This document shows positions 32,393-41,921 of a stretch of DNA of 64,000 nt, in pieces. The notes below the pieces were generated by a model that was given only the letters and a program-made list of their open reading frames with translations, did no database searches and had not been told where the DNA came from. The DNA lies in contig CACOPB010000003.1 of the NCBI GenBank assembly GCA_902628965.1, forward strand, positions 1-64,000, in the 5' to 3' direction. Position numbers and translations under genes: made by a program. This DNA is from an uncultured Pelagibacteraceae bacterium. Lineage in GTDB: Bacteria > Pseudomonadota > Alphaproteobacteria > Pelagibacterales > Pelagibacteraceae. Numbering within the stretch: the stretch's first letter is position 1; every line of letters starts with the position of its first letter.

Positions 32393-33575
32393 AAACACAA
32401 TACTATTTTCGTTGATATCTACTTTTTTATTAATTTTTTTAATTTCGATTTGGAAGATATTAGCGACTCTTCAAGGTTTAAATATTAATAACTTTAATAT
32501 AGAAATAATTTTCATCTTTGGGTTTTTAATATCTTTAGCTCACTTAATAATAGGTGATAGAATTAAATTATTTTATAAATCAGTAATTTTTTCTTCTATA
32601 TTCGTTTTTTGTGATGGTTACTTAATACAAAAATTACCAGTTTGGTATAATATGGGTATTTTTTTAATAGTATATTTTTTTACCAATAAAATTAGTAAAT
32701 ATACTTTTATAGGTTTAAAAGAAGAGCATTCTACACAAGTCATTTTATTTGACTTCTTAACTTTATTTGGGATCTTATTTTTCTCTTTTGTAATACTTTT
32801 TCCATTTTACATGATGTTAGTAACAAGTTTTAAAACACAAATAGCTTTGTTAGTGAATCCTTTAGATTTTAGTATTGATTTTGGACAAGATATAAAAGAT
32901 TTGTTTAAATCTTATTTTGTAATTTTTAAATCTTACAAATTTGGGAAATATATAATTACTAGTACTATTGTTTCTGTTGGTACTGTTATTATTACTCTTA
33001 TTTTTGCAATACCTGCTGCTTATGCAGTCGCAAGATTAAATTTCTTTGGAAAAACATTTTTGTCTACATCTATACTAATAATATACATGTTCCCCGCAAT
33101 TGTTCTTGTTATTCCATTGTATACAATCTTTAGTCAATTGGGTTTACGTAATTCAATAGAGGGCTTATTAATTGTGTATACAGCAACAACACTTCCAGTA
33201 GCAATTTATATGTTACAAGGATATTTTAAAAGTATACCAAAAGAATTAGAGGAAGCAGCAATTCTAGACAAATTAAGTTGGTTCGGAATTATAATAAAAA
33301 TTATAATACCTTTAAGTATTCCCGCGATTTCATCTGTTGCTTTGTATGTTTTTATGATTGCATGGAATGAGTTTTTATTTTCTTTAATGTTTTTGGACAA
33401 TCCAAATTCATTTACATTATCAAGAGCTATTCAATACTTAAGTGGAGATGCTGAAACACCAAGACAATATTTAATGGCAGGGTCAGTTGTTGTTACATTA
33501 CCAGTATTATTCATATTTATTTATTTTGAAAAATATCTAGTTAGCGGTCTCACCGCAGGAAGTGTGAAAGGTTAA
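32382..33575 (+). CDS. Carbohydrate ABC transporter permease, MalG type, with extra N-terminal helices
   Basis: This 397-residue protein is about 110 residues longer than a normal MalG. The added N-terminal part has about four hydrophobic helices (around 8-27, 42-60, 66-84 and 88-104) before the core. The core carries the EAA loop ELEEAAILDKLSWFGI near 287-302 and the C-terminal end GLTAGSVKG. It overlaps the MalF-type gene by 11 bases, and its stop overlaps the glycosidase start as TAATG. The extra helices are of unknown role. Confidence 0.88.
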   Translation: MRTKNTILFSLISTFLLIFLISIWKILATLQGLNINNFNIEIIFIFGFLISLAHLIIGDRIKLFYKSVIFSSIFVFCDGYLIQKLPVWYNMGIFLIVYFFTNKISKYTFIGLKEEHSTQVILFDFLTLFGILFFSFVILFPFYMMLVTSFKTQIALLVNPLDFSIDFGQDIKDLFKSYFVIFKSYKFGKYIITSTIVSVGTVIITLIFAIPAAYAVARLNFFGKTFLSTSILIIYMFPAIVLVIPLYTIFSQLGLRNSIEGLLIVYTATTLPVAIYMLQGYFKSIPKELEEAAILDKLSWFGIIIKIIIPLSIPAISSVALYVFMIAWNEFLFSLMFLDNPNSFTLSRAIQYLSGDAETPRQYLMAGSVVVTLPVLFIFIYFEKYLVSGLTAGSVKG

Positions 33576-34837
33576 TGAGTAATTTAATTAATAAGGCTCA
33601 AAAGACTTTATTGGGTAATAGAAGAAAAGGATACACTTTACCAACGAACAATAAGCTTTACCCAGCTCAATGGAATTGGGACTCCGCGTTTATAGCATTA
33701 GGTTATTCATATTTTAATTTAAACTATGCAATTAAAGAAATCACAACATTGTTAGATGGTCAGTGGAAAGACGGGATGGTTCCTCATATATTATTTCACA
33801 ATCCAAATACAAACTACTATCCAAATTATACTGCTTGGAATTGTGGTAATAAAATTCGTTCATCTGGTATTACTCAACCACCTATTTTAGCAACTATTTT
33901 GAAATTAATTTTAGATAAAAATAAAATATCAAATAAACAAATCAAAGAAATAAAAAAAATTGTAAAAAAAATAATTAGATTTCACGAATGGTTTATTAAA
34001 TTTAGAGACCCAAAGAAAACTGGGTTGGTTTCTATTCTTCATCCCTGGGAAAGTGGATACGACAATTCTCCTATTTGGGATAAACCAATGGAAAAAGTAA
34101 CTATTGAAAAAAATTTAAAATATAAAAGAGCAGATAATAAACTTATAAAACCAGATCAAAGACCTCTCAATATAGATTATGATAGATACGTATCGATTAA
34201 AAACAATTTAAGAAAAAATAAATATAATCCTAAAGAAATTTTTAAATCGTCATTATTTAATGTTGTAGATGTTGGATTTAATTCTTTATTCTTAAAGGCT
34301 AACAAAGATCTTATCCAAATATCAAATAAGTTTAATTTAGAGACTTCTAAAATAAGTGATTATGTCAAAGTTACTGAAAAAAATATCTTAAAATTGTATG
34401 ATAAAAAAAAAGGAATTTTTTTTTCAAAGGATATAAGAAATAATAAAAAAATTTACATACCGTCTATTACAAATTATTTTATTTTATTTGCTGATTTAAA
34501 TAACAATTTAATTAATAATAAATTAATTAAAAATCTTAAAAATCATAATAAAAATGATAAATATTTTTTTTCTACAATTAAACCCAGTCATAATAGTTTT
34601 GAGGAAAATAGGTATTGGAGAGGGCCTGTGTGGATAAATTGCAATTGGTTCATTTATCAAGGTTTAAAGAATAAAGACCTTAAGTTTTCAAATTATGTTA
34701 AAAAGAAAACTATAAAGTTGTTAGAAAAAAGTAAATTTTATGAGTATTTTAGTTGTAAAAATGGTCAACCAATGGGTGCCAAAAATTTTTCTTGGTCAGC
34801 ATCTTTATATTTAGACTTTAAAATTAGTCCAAATTAA
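33575..34837 (+). CDS. GH63/mannosylglycerate hydrolase-like glycosidase
   Basis: This 420-residue alpha/alpha-barrel hydrolase has the family pattern QWNWDSAF near residues 32-39, GQWKDGMVPHILF near 62-74, HPWESGYDNSP near 156-166 and NRYWRGPVWIN in the C-terminal third. This matches the bacterial group acting on mannosylglycerate or glucosylglycerate and related glycosides. It has no signal peptide, so it acts on an imported substrate. It is coupled to the MalG-type gene (TAATG) and is the last gene of the importer operon, which argues that the importer carries a glycosylated compatible solute (inference). Confidence 0.8.
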   Translation: MSNLINKAQKTLLGNRRKGYTLPTNNKLYPAQWNWDSAFIALGYSYFNLNYAIKEITTLLDGQWKDGMVPHILFHNPNTNYYPNYTAWNCGNKIRSSGITQPPILATILKLILDKNKISNKQIKEIKKIVKKIIRFHEWFIKFRDPKKTGLVSILHPWESGYDNSPIWDKPMEKVTIEKNLKYKRADNKLIKPDQRPLNIDYDRYVSIKNNLRKNKYNPKEIFKSSLFNVVDVGFNSLFLKANKDLIQISNKFNLETSKISDYVKVTEKNILKLYDKKKGIFFSKDIRNNKKIYIPSITNYFILFADLNNNLINNKLIKNLKNHNKNDKYFFSTIKPSHNSFEENRYWRGPVWINCNWFIYQGLKNKDLKFSNYVKKKTIKLLEKSKFYEYFSCKNGQPMGAKNFSWSASLYLDFKISPN

Positions 34838-34960
34838 ATTGATCATAAATACCTAAATATATTTTAGCTAATTGAAATTAAAAATAACCTTTAAAATATG
34901 AGATTTTAAGAACAATTTTAACGCATAGCAATTTTACCCTTTATAGTTACTTGTAATGAA

Positions 34961-35638
34961 ATGATTGATTTAAATAAACATTTTAAACCAAAAAACTTAA
35001 GTGACAAGATAGCTTTGTCTTTCACAAAGTTTTTGAGACTTCTTGCAGATACTTTTTTTAAAAAAAGATATGGTCATAGAGCTGTTGTGCTTGAAACGGT
35101 AGCTGCAGTTCCAGGTATGGTAGCAGGAATGCTTTTGCACTTGAAATCTCTTAGAAAAATGGAAGATGATAAAGGTTGGATCAAAATACTTTTAGACGAA
35201 GCTGCAAACGAAAGAATGCATCTTATGACCTTCATAGAAATTGCTAAACCAACATTATTGGAAAGATTAATTATAATGATAGCACAATTTATTTTTATAA
35301 TTATGTACATGATAATTTTTATTATCTCTCAAAGAACTGCTCATAGGATAGTTGGCTATTTTGAAGAAGAAGCTGTAATCAGTTATACAGAATACCTTAA
35401 TGAGTTAGAAAGTGGTAAAATACAAGATCAGGCAGCTCCTGAAATTGCGATAAACTATTGGAACTTACCACTTCACTCAACACTAAAAGATGTTGTAAAA
35501 GTTATAAGAGATGATGAGGCCGGTCATAGAGATGTTAATCATAGTTTCGCATCAATATTAGACGGAAGAAAAATTAATAATCAAAAAAAAGACTATAAAA
35601 TTCCAAATCATAATAATAAAAAAACTATAAATGAGTAA
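34961..35638 (+). CDS. aox: Alternative oxidase (cyanide-insensitive ubiquinol oxidase)
   Basis: This 225-residue di-iron oxidase passes electrons from ubiquinol straight to oxygen without pumping protons. The iron ligands are visible as E45 ([10 protein letters not shown]), E84 and H87 (NERMH), E136 ([12 protein letters not shown]), and E186 and H189 ([11 protein letters not shown]). Its membrane-binding hydrophobic helix lies near 105-123. The length is typical of bacterial forms, without the mitochondrial presequence. The 123-base upstream region is AT-rich, with no clear operator. The last 8 bases overlap the phosphatidylcholine synthase gene. Confidence 0.95.
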   Translation: MIDLNKHFKPKNLSDKIALSFTKFLRLLADTFFKKRYGHRAVVLETVAAVPGMVAGMLLHLKSLRKMEDDKGWIKILLDEAANERMHLMTFIEIAKPTLLERLIIMIAQFIFIIMYMIIFIISQRTAHRIVGYFEEEAVISYTEYLNELESGKIQDQAAPEIAINYWNLPLHSTLKDVVKVIRDDEAGHRDVNHSFASILDGRKINNQKKDYKIPNHNNKKTINE

Positions 35639-36377
35639 TGAAAATAATTTTAAAACATTTTCTTATTTTAAGTATGAAAAACTAATAGCCTTATTCGTAC
35701 ACCTCTTAACTGGTTTTGGAGTTTTGGCTGGCTTTTTTGCTTTAATCTCAGTTTTAAATAATAATCAGTCAAATGCATTTCTTTGGTTGGGTTTAGCCTT
35801 CCTGATAGATAGTATTGATGGAACACTTGCTAGAAAATTTAATGTAAAAAAAAACTTTCCTAATATTGATGGCAAGATGCTTGATAGTATTATTGATTTT
35901 TTTAATTATGTAATAGTACCTGCTATTACAATTTATTGGTTTAAATTAGTACCAGAAAACTTGCTAATATTTATTCCCTCAATTTTGATTCTTGTTTCTA
36001 TTTATTCTTATGTAAATTTGAATGTCATGACAAGTGATCACTATTATAATGGATTTCCAGCGATTTGGAATGTAGTTGTTCTTTATTTTTATATATTCGG
36101 AACCAGCCAAATTACAAATTTAGTTATATTAATTTTTTTATTAATACTTAAATTTTCACCTTTAAAATGTATTCATCCTTTAAGAGTTAAAAAATTAAGA
36201 AATATTTCAATATTTTTTACAATAGTTTGGTTTACAATGTCAGCACTTCTCATTGTTTCAATGCAAACAAATATTAAACCAATATATGAACTACTATTTA
36301 TGTTTGCTTGGGTAACAAGTAATTTATACTTTATATTAATTAGTCTTTACAAAAGCCTTATAAATAAAAAATATTAA
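35631..36377 (+). CDS. pcs: Phosphatidylcholine synthase (CDP-alcohol phosphatidyltransferase)
   Basis: This 248-residue, eight-helix protein joins choline to CDP-diacylglycerol in one step. The CDP-alcohol motif is present with the long spacing typical of Pcs: D60, D63-G64, A67-R68, G81, D85 and D89. The downstream [16 protein letters not shown] segment is also typical. The gene overlaps the alternative oxidase by 8 bases and abuts the convergent hpsN-like gene without a gap. Choline, rather than serine or glycerol phosphate, is the expected acceptor from the motif spacing and overall sequence. Confidence 0.88.
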   Translation: MSNENNFKTFSYFKYEKLIALFVHLLTGFGVLAGFFALISVLNNNQSNAFLWLGLAFLIDSIDGTLARKFNVKKNFPNIDGKMLDSIIDFFNYVIVPAITIYWFKLVPENLLIFIPSILILVSIYSYVNLNVMTSDHYYNGFPAIWNVVVLYFYIFGTSQITNLVILIFLLILKFSPLKCIHPLRVKKLRNISIFFTIVWFTMSALLIVSMQTNIKPIYELLFMFAWVTSNLYFILISLYKSLINKKY

Positions 36378-37664
36378 TTAGTTTGAAAAACCGTACTTTC
36401 TCAATCTTACATCACCAGTTCTTGCATGGGCTTCCATACCTTCATATCTGGAAATTCTTGCACAAGCAGCACCAACTTCTTTTGTAGCTGCTTTGCTCAT
36501 TCTTTGAAAACTAAGAGTTTTGATAAATTTTCCAACGAATAAACCTCCGGTATATCTACCAGCACCTTTAGTTGGTAAAATATGATTTGTTCCTGAGCAC
36601 TTATCACCATAGGCAACTGTTGTTTCTTCACCAATGAATAAAGAACCATAATTCTTCAATCGATCGTGATACCATTGTAAATTTTTAGTCTGAACTTCTA
36701 AATGTTCTGGGGCATATTCATCACTTACTTTAGCAATTTCTTCATCTGTATCACATAGGATTACCTCGCCATAATCTCTCCATGCAGCACCCGAATTTTC
36801 TCTTGGAAGATCTGGCAAGTCTGCAATTAATTCAGGAACTCTTTGCATCACATAGTCAGCAACTTTTTTACTTTTAGTAAATAACCACGCAGGTGAATTA
36901 TATCCATGTTCAGCCTGTCCAACTAAATCAAAAGCAACCATTTCAGGATCTGCTGTCTCGTCTGCAATAACCGCAATTTCTGTTGGGCCAGCAAATAGAT
37001 CTATACCTACTTTACCAAATAAAATTCTTTTTGCTTCAGCAACAAATTGGTTTCCAGGTCCAACCAAAATATCTGCAGGGGCATTTCCAAATAAACCATT
37101 TGTCATTGCTGCAATAGCTTGAACACCACCCAAATTCATTATTACATCAGCTCCACATAAGTCAGCTGTATAAACAATTGATGGATGCACTCCAACTTCA
37201 GGTTTAGGTGAACTACAAACTAAAATATTTTTAACACCAGCAACTTTTGCTGTTGTTACACTCATTACAGCTGAAGCTATATGAGCATATCTTCCAGCTG
37301 GGACATAACAACCAGCTGTATTTACTGGAATAAGTTTTTGTCCAGCAAATAAACCATCAGATAATTCAACCTCAAAGTCTTGGCCATAATTTTTCAATTG
37401 TGCTTCAGCAAATTTTCTTACTCTTTCATGAGAGAATTGAATATCATCTTTAGTTTTTTGATCTAAATTTTTTTTTATTTCTTCAATTTTTTCTTTTGAA
37501 ACAATTACATCACCTTCATATTTGTCAAATTTTTTTGAAAGCTCTTTACATCCCTCTTCTTTTGTTTTTTCTATATCCTTAAGAATATTTTCAACAATCT
37601 CTCTTGTTTTCGTATCATCTGTTGATGAAGTTTTTGGTGATTTTTTTAAATACGTAATTGCCAT
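36378..37664 (-). CDS. hpsN: Histidinol dehydrogenase family enzyme, probable sulfopropanediol 3-dehydrogenase
   Basis: This 428-residue HisD-family protein has zinc ligands at Q250 and H253 (VGQAEHGYNSP), D354 (AYGDKCSGTN) and H413 (EGMEAHAR), and the catalytic pair E320-H321 (APEHLEVQ). Local segments such as TYLKK at the start, AGCYVPAGRY, GPGNQFVAEAKR and EHGYNSPAW match HpsN, which oxidises 2,3-dihydroxypropane-1-sulfonate to sulfolactate. True histidinol dehydrogenase is less likely because no his genes are nearby. A phosphate acetyltransferase and an ABC importer lie upstream on the same strand. A sulfonate role is inference from sequence type and context. Confidence 0.72.
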   Translation of the reverse strand: MAITYLKKSPKTSSTDDTKTREIVENILKDIEKTKEEGCKELSKKFDKYEGDVIVSKEKIEEIKKNLDQKTKDDIQFSHERVRKFAEAQLKNYGQDFEVELSDGLFAGQKLIPVNTAGCYVPAGRYAHIASAVMSVTTAKVAGVKNILVCSSPKPEVGVHPSIVYTADLCGADVIMNLGGVQAIAAMTNGLFGNAPADILVGPGNQFVAEAKRILFGKVGIDLFAGPTEIAVIADETADPEMVAFDLVGQAEHGYNSPAWLFTKSKKVADYVMQRVPELIADLPDLPRENSGAAWRDYGEVILCDTDEEIAKVSDEYAPEHLEVQTKNLQWYHDRLKNYGSLFIGEETTVAYGDKCSGTNHILPTKGAGRYTGGLFVGKFIKTLSFQRMSKAATKEVGAACARISRYEGMEAHARTGDVRLRKYGFSN

Positions 37665-37696
37665 TTCTCTCCTTTAAAATTTTAATTTTATTTAAA

Positions 37697-37716
37697 TGAA
37701 TTTCTTTTGAAATTCA
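37697..37716 (-). other. Hairpin between phosphate acetyltransferase and HpsN-like genes
   Basis: TGAATTTC (37697-37704), a TTTT loop and GAAATTCA (37709-37716) form a perfect 8-base stem just after the phosphate acetyltransferase stop and before the ribosome-binding site of the HpsN-like gene. No T run follows on the minus strand. Confidence 0.45.
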
Positions 37717-37725
37717 ATGAATCAT

Positions 37726-38637
37726 TTAGTCCAATGCAACTACGGCAGCTGCAATAGAAGCTAAACGTGCTTGAGCTTCATCAGATCTACTTGTTATAAC
37801 GACTGGCACTTTTCCACCAACAACTACTCCTGCGGCACATGCTCCACTAAAATATATCAGCATTTTTACTAAAGCATTCCCAGTTTCTACACTAGGAACT
37901 AATAATACATCTGCCTCACCAGCAACCAAATTTTTAATTCCTTTTATTACTGCAGATTTTTTTGAAATACTATTATCAAATGCTAAAGGACCAAAAACAT
38001 CTGCATTTAAACTTTCCTCTTTGGCTAATTTTGTAATTTCTGCAGCTTCAATAGAGCTGGGGACACTTTCCAAAACTTCTTCGGTTGCAGATAGAACAGA
38101 TATTTTTGGTCTTTCTATTCCTATTCTGTGTGAAAAATTTACTACATTTTTTAAGATATGCATTTTAGTTTTTACATTGGGCAATACATTTAATGCTCCA
38201 TCAGTGATTATTAATGGCTTGTCATTTTTATCAACTGTCATATGCCAAATATGACTCAGTCTTGTTTTACCTAATAAATTATATTCACGTTTTAAAACCT
38301 CTTTCATGAGAACATCTGTATGAATGTGTCCTTTGACAATTATTTTGACCTTATCTTCGCTTGCAAGTTTAGCTGCAATTTTTGCAGTATCATTTTCTAA
38401 AGGTTCATGGATAAGTTCGTACTTAGAAATATCCCATTTTATATCTTCAGCACATTTTTGAATTTCTACTTCATGACCAATAAAAATTGGCTCAATTAGA
38501 TTTTCATTTACCGCATCTTGAATGGATAACATTGGCAAAGGCTTTCCTGCATTTACAACTGCAACCTTAACACCTTTTTTCTTATGAGCTAGATCCAGAA
38601 GATTATTTGGGCATATAATTTCTTTACTTGAAAGCAT
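37726..38637 (-). CDS. Phosphate acetyl/butyryltransferase family protein
   Basis: This 303-residue protein has the single catalytic domain of phosphotransacetylases. The C-terminal half carries the conserved GEADVLLVPSVETGNALVKML and GGKVPVVITSRSDEAQARLASI segments. It is the short form without the regulatory domain, as used with acetyl phosphate from sulfoacetaldehyde acetyltransferase (Xsc) in sulfonate catabolism. It could also be a phosphate butyryltransferase. It lies between the HpsN-like gene and the AfuABC-type importer on the same strand. No xsc gene is in the window. Confidence 0.82.
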   Translation of the reverse strand: MLSSKEIICPNNLLDLAHKKKGVKVAVVNAGKPLPMLSIQDAVNENLIEPIFIGHEVEIQKCAEDIKWDISKYELIHEPLENDTAKIAAKLASEDKVKIIVKGHIHTDVLMKEVLKREYNLLGKTRLSHIWHMTVDKNDKPLIITDGALNVLPNVKTKMHILKNVVNFSHRIGIERPKISVLSATEEVLESVPSSIEAAEITKLAKEESLNADVFGPLAFDNSISKKSAVIKGIKNLVAGEADVLLVPSVETGNALVKMLIYFSGACAAGVVVGGKVPVVITSRSDEAQARLASIAAAVVALD

Positions 38638-38642
38638 AATAT

Positions 38643-39698
38643 TTAATCGTTAAGAATTTTTACCTCTTGGTCATTTATACTTAAAAAGACTTCTTCTCCA
38701 ACTTTAAATATGTCATTTGTTTCTCCAGAAATAACAAACAGTTTTCCAGCATCTGAATTTAATATGTATTGATAACCACTTCCCACAAATGAAGCATTAT
38801 TTACAGTTGCATGTATTGAGTTTTCTTTTTTATCTTTGTTAATTGAAATTTTTTCAGGTCTAAGTGCTACAGAAACAGTTTTTTCTAAATTTTTATCACT
38901 TTGTAATTTAATTTTCATTTCAGCTATTTTTAAATTATAAGAACTTGATTGTTTGTCTAGAATTTCTGCTTTTACAACGTTTGCATCTCCTATAAAATTA
39001 GCTACAAATTTATTTTTTGGATAATTATAAAGATCTTTTGGACTACCTTCTTGAGCAATAACAGCATTATTCATTACAATTACTTTGTCAGATATTGCTA
39101 AAGCTTCTTCTTGGTCATGGGTTACATAAATTGTAGTTACTCCAAGTTTTTGTTGAATTTCTCTTATATCTTCTCTTACTTGTCTTCTTAATTTTGCATC
39201 TAAATTTGAAAGAGGTTCATCGAAAAGCAATACTTTTGGTTCTAAAACGATTGCTCGTGCAACAGCAACCCTTTGTTGTTGCCCACCAGATAGTTCTGAT
39301 GGCATTCTATTTTCATATCCTTCTAAATTCACTAGCTTAAGAGTTTCTAAAGATTTTTGAATATATTCTTTCTTTTCAACATTTATCATTTTTAATCCGT
39401 ATGATACGTTTTCAATAACACTCATATGTGGAAACAACGCGTAAGATTGAAATACCATTGATACATCTCTGTCAGTTGCAGGCAATAATGTTACGTCTTC
39501 ATCATCTACTAATATTTTACCACTTGTAGCTCTTTCAAGACCTGCAATAATTCTTAGTGAAGTAGTTTTTCCACAACCAGATGGACCAAGTAAAGTAGTT
39601 AAAGTCCCAGCTTCAAATTTACAACTAACATTATCTACTGCTGTAGTTTCATTAAATTTTTTTGTTATATTTTCAAACTTAACTTCAGCTTTTTTCAT
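38643..39698 (-). CDS. ABC transporter ATP-binding protein, iron/phosphonate (FbpC/AfuC) type
   Basis: This 351-residue ATPase has Walker A GPSGCGKTT near 38-46, the Q-loop in VFQSYALFPHMSV, the signature LSGGQQQRVAVARA, Walker B LLFDEPLSNLD and the switch THDQEEA, then a TOBE-type C-terminal domain. It shares one base with the permease gene upstream and is followed by the phosphate acetyltransferase gene after 5 bases, so all belong to one operon. The substrate follows the binding protein (see 41909-42946). Confidence 0.9.
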   Translation of the reverse strand: MKKAEVKFENITKKFNETTAVDNVSCKFEAGTLTTLLGPSGCGKTTSLRIIAGLERATSGKILVDDEDVTLLPATDRDVSMVFQSYALFPHMSVIENVSYGLKMINVEKKEYIQKSLETLKLVNLEGYENRMPSELSGGQQQRVAVARAIVLEPKVLLFDEPLSNLDAKLRRQVREDIREIQQKLGVTTIYVTHDQEEALAISDKVIVMNNAVIAQEGSPKDLYNYPKNKFVANFIGDANVVKAEILDKQSSSYNLKIAEMKIKLQSDKNLEKTVSVALRPEKISINKDKKENSIHATVNNASFVGSGYQYILNSDAGKLFVISGETNDIFKVGEEVFLSINDQEVKILND

Positions 39699-41896
39699 TA
39701 TCCTAAATTTCCTTGTAAAATTCCAGCGGCTTGATCTCTTCTTCCTAATTTACGTTTCCCTATAATTAATTGCATCAAAGTAATTGTAAACAGCATTACT
39801 ACAATTAATGCAGATGAATACACTATTGCAAGGCCGTAGTCATTATTTTCTAATCTTCCTAGTATGTATGAAACAGCTAAGTCATAATTTGCACTGACTA
39901 AGAAGATAACTGCACTAATTGCAGTCATAGCTCTTACAAAGCTAAACACTAAAGATGCAGTAATTGCAGGTTTTAGTAATGGGAGAATTATGTTTCTAAA
40001 TGTTTGAAAGCTAGAGGCGTTTAAAGTTGATGAAGCTTCATCTAAATGTGGATCAAGCTGGTTCATTGCAGCTATTCCTGCTCTGACTCCAACAGGCATA
40101 TTTCTAAATACAAATGCGATTACTAAGATTATTCCAGTTCCTGTTATTTCAAGTGGAGGAACATTAAAAGCAAAAACGTAACTAACACCTATAACACTAC
40201 CGGGTATTGCAAAGCTCAACATTGTACCAAATTCAAAAGCATTTTTGCCCCTAAACTTATGTCTTGTCAGTAAATAAGCAGTCAAAATTCCTACTGCCGC
40301 AGTTGGAAATGCTGAAATTATTGCTATCGTAAATGTAGTATTAAATGAATTCCAAGCAGTTCCAGTCCATAAGAAACCTCTCTCTTTTACCCAATCAACA
40401 CTAAAAGCTTCAATATAATGTCTTAAAGTAAAACTATGATCTACACCCCACATTTCTACAAATCCACCGAACATGATCATTACATAAATTATAAATGTCA
40501 ATAAAGCCCACGGAAGTACGGTAGAATAAATTATCCATTTTGTTTTATTTGGAAGTTCAGGATGAACACCACTATCTCCTTTACCTGAAATTGAAATATA
40601 CGATTTTTTTCCTAACCATTGATTTTGTAGATAAAATACTACAAGAACCACAGATAATAAAATCATAGCAAGAATTGCAGCTTTAGTTTCATCATATTGT
40701 GCACCAACAATTGCAAAAAATATTTCAGTAGACAAAACATCATATTCTGCTCCAAGTACCAAAGGGTTACCAAAGTCTGCTAAGCTTTCAATAAAACCTA
40801 ATAAAAATGCATTTGCAATTCCTGGTCTCATTAATGGTAAAGTAACAGTTTTAAAAACTTGCCATTTAGAAGCCCTTAATGTTTGTGAAGCCTCTTCCAT
40901 AGAAGGACTAACACTTTCAACAACTCCAATTAAAACTAAAAATGCGATAGGGGTGAATGCAAGTGTTTGGGCAAACCATATTCCAGGCAAACCATAAATC
41001 CACCTAGAAGGCTCGATATCAAAGCCCCATTCCAGAAAAGAACTTACTACACCAGTTCTTCCAAATAAAATAATTATTGCTAGACCAATTACAAATGGTG
41101 GAGTGATTATTGGTAATACTGATAATATTCGAATTGTCCTTTTAAATCTGAAACTAGTTCTCGCAACTAATAAAGCAAAAGCTAACCCTAAAATTGTTGA
41201 TGAAAATGCAGTAAGTGTACCCATAGTAACGGTATTCCAAAAAACACCACACGCATAGTCACTATAAAGACAATCAATTCCCCAAATTCCTTTATTAAAT
41301 ATTTTTTCTGAAAAATTACTTATTTCATATCCACCTTCGGTACCTTTAAAAGCAACTGCAAACATTCTAAAAATCGGGAAAAATACGAATGTTGAAACTA
41401 AAATTATAATACTGCCTATACTTCCAACTATAAAATTATCCCCATTCAACCAACCACGTGCTGATAAACCATGTGTGATATAAAATACAAATGTACAACA
41501 AGTTAAAACTGCACCTGACCCAACACCAAATTGATTTTCTACATCACCAAAAATAGATTGTAAAATTTCAAAATTCCATCCTCTTATACCAATAGAAAAT
41601 CCCTGAAGAAAAAAATAAAAAAAACCAATTAACCCTGAGTATAAGAAAATTTTAGAATATATTGGATTGTTCTGATTTAATTTTAATGTTGTTAAAGGAA
41701 AAATTAATGGAACTAATATCGGTAAAAGCCAATACTTTTCATTTATAAATACTTGAGGTAATAGTGAACCATAATCTTCTAAGGAATATTCTAGTAACCA
41801 GTTTATTGAGAAAAACCCGTCACCTGTTACATACCATGGAAAGATTAGAAAGCCCAATCCTCCTATGAGCATCCAACAGATAACGAGTCCTCTCAT
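39698..41896 (-). CDS. Fused double-permease ABC transporter protein, FbpB/AfuB type, with N-terminal extension
   Basis: This 732-residue protein holds two permease domains in one chain. The first EAA loop (SMEEASQTLRASKWQVF) is near 328-344 and the second (HLDEASSTLNASSFQTF) near 625-641. It has additional N-terminal helices (about residues 1-200, some five segments) beyond the usual 500-580-residue FbpB. It overlaps the ATPase gene by one base. Its ribosome-binding site (AGGA) lies inside a hairpin that also spans the binding-protein stop (41898-41921). It moves the ligand captured by the protein at 41909-42946. Confidence 0.88.
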   Translation of the reverse strand: MRGLVICWMLIGGLGFLIFPWYVTGDGFFSINWLLEYSLEDYGSLLPQVFINEKYWLLPILVPLIFPLTTLKLNQNNPIYSKIFLYSGLIGFFYFFLQGFSIGIRGWNFEILQSIFGDVENQFGVGSGAVLTCCTFVFYITHGLSARGWLNGDNFIVGSIGSIIILVSTFVFFPIFRMFAVAFKGTEGGYEISNFSEKIFNKGIWGIDCLYSDYACGVFWNTVTMGTLTAFSSTILGLAFALLVARTSFRFKRTIRILSVLPIITPPFVIGLAIIILFGRTGVVSSFLEWGFDIEPSRWIYGLPGIWFAQTLAFTPIAFLVLIGVVESVSPSMEEASQTLRASKWQVFKTVTLPLMRPGIANAFLLGFIESLADFGNPLVLGAEYDVLSTEIFFAIVGAQYDETKAAILAMILLSVVLVVFYLQNQWLGKKSYISISGKGDSGVHPELPNKTKWIIYSTVLPWALLTFIIYVMIMFGGFVEMWGVDHSFTLRHYIEAFSVDWVKERGFLWTGTAWNSFNTTFTIAIISAFPTAAVGILTAYLLTRHKFRGKNAFEFGTMLSFAIPGSVIGVSYVFAFNVPPLEITGTGIILVIAFVFRNMPVGVRAGIAAMNQLDPHLDEASSTLNASSFQTFRNIILPLLKPAITASLVFSFVRAMTAISAVIFLVSANYDLAVSYILGRLENNDYGLAIVYSSALIVVMLFTITLMQLIIGKRKLGRRDQAAGILQGNLG

Positions 41897-41897
41897 T

Positions 41898-41921
41898 AAT
41901 TCCTAAAATTATCTAGGAATT
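41898..41921 (-). promoter_or_regulatory. Hairpin covering the stop codon of the binding protein and the ribosome-binding site of the permease
   Basis: AATTCCTA (41898-41905) pairs perfectly with TAGGAATT (41914-41921). On the minus strand the AGGA ribosome-binding site, 5-6 bases before the permease ATG (41896), is inside one arm. The stop codon of the binding protein (41909-41911) lies in the loop. Ribosomes finishing the first gene would open it, coupling and limiting permease translation. Confidence 0.65.

Noticed and set aside
36378..37664. True histidinol dehydrogenase (hisD)
   Set aside because: No other his genes are near and local segments resemble the sulfopropanediol dehydrogenase. 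It is kept as a lower-probability alternative, not the main call.
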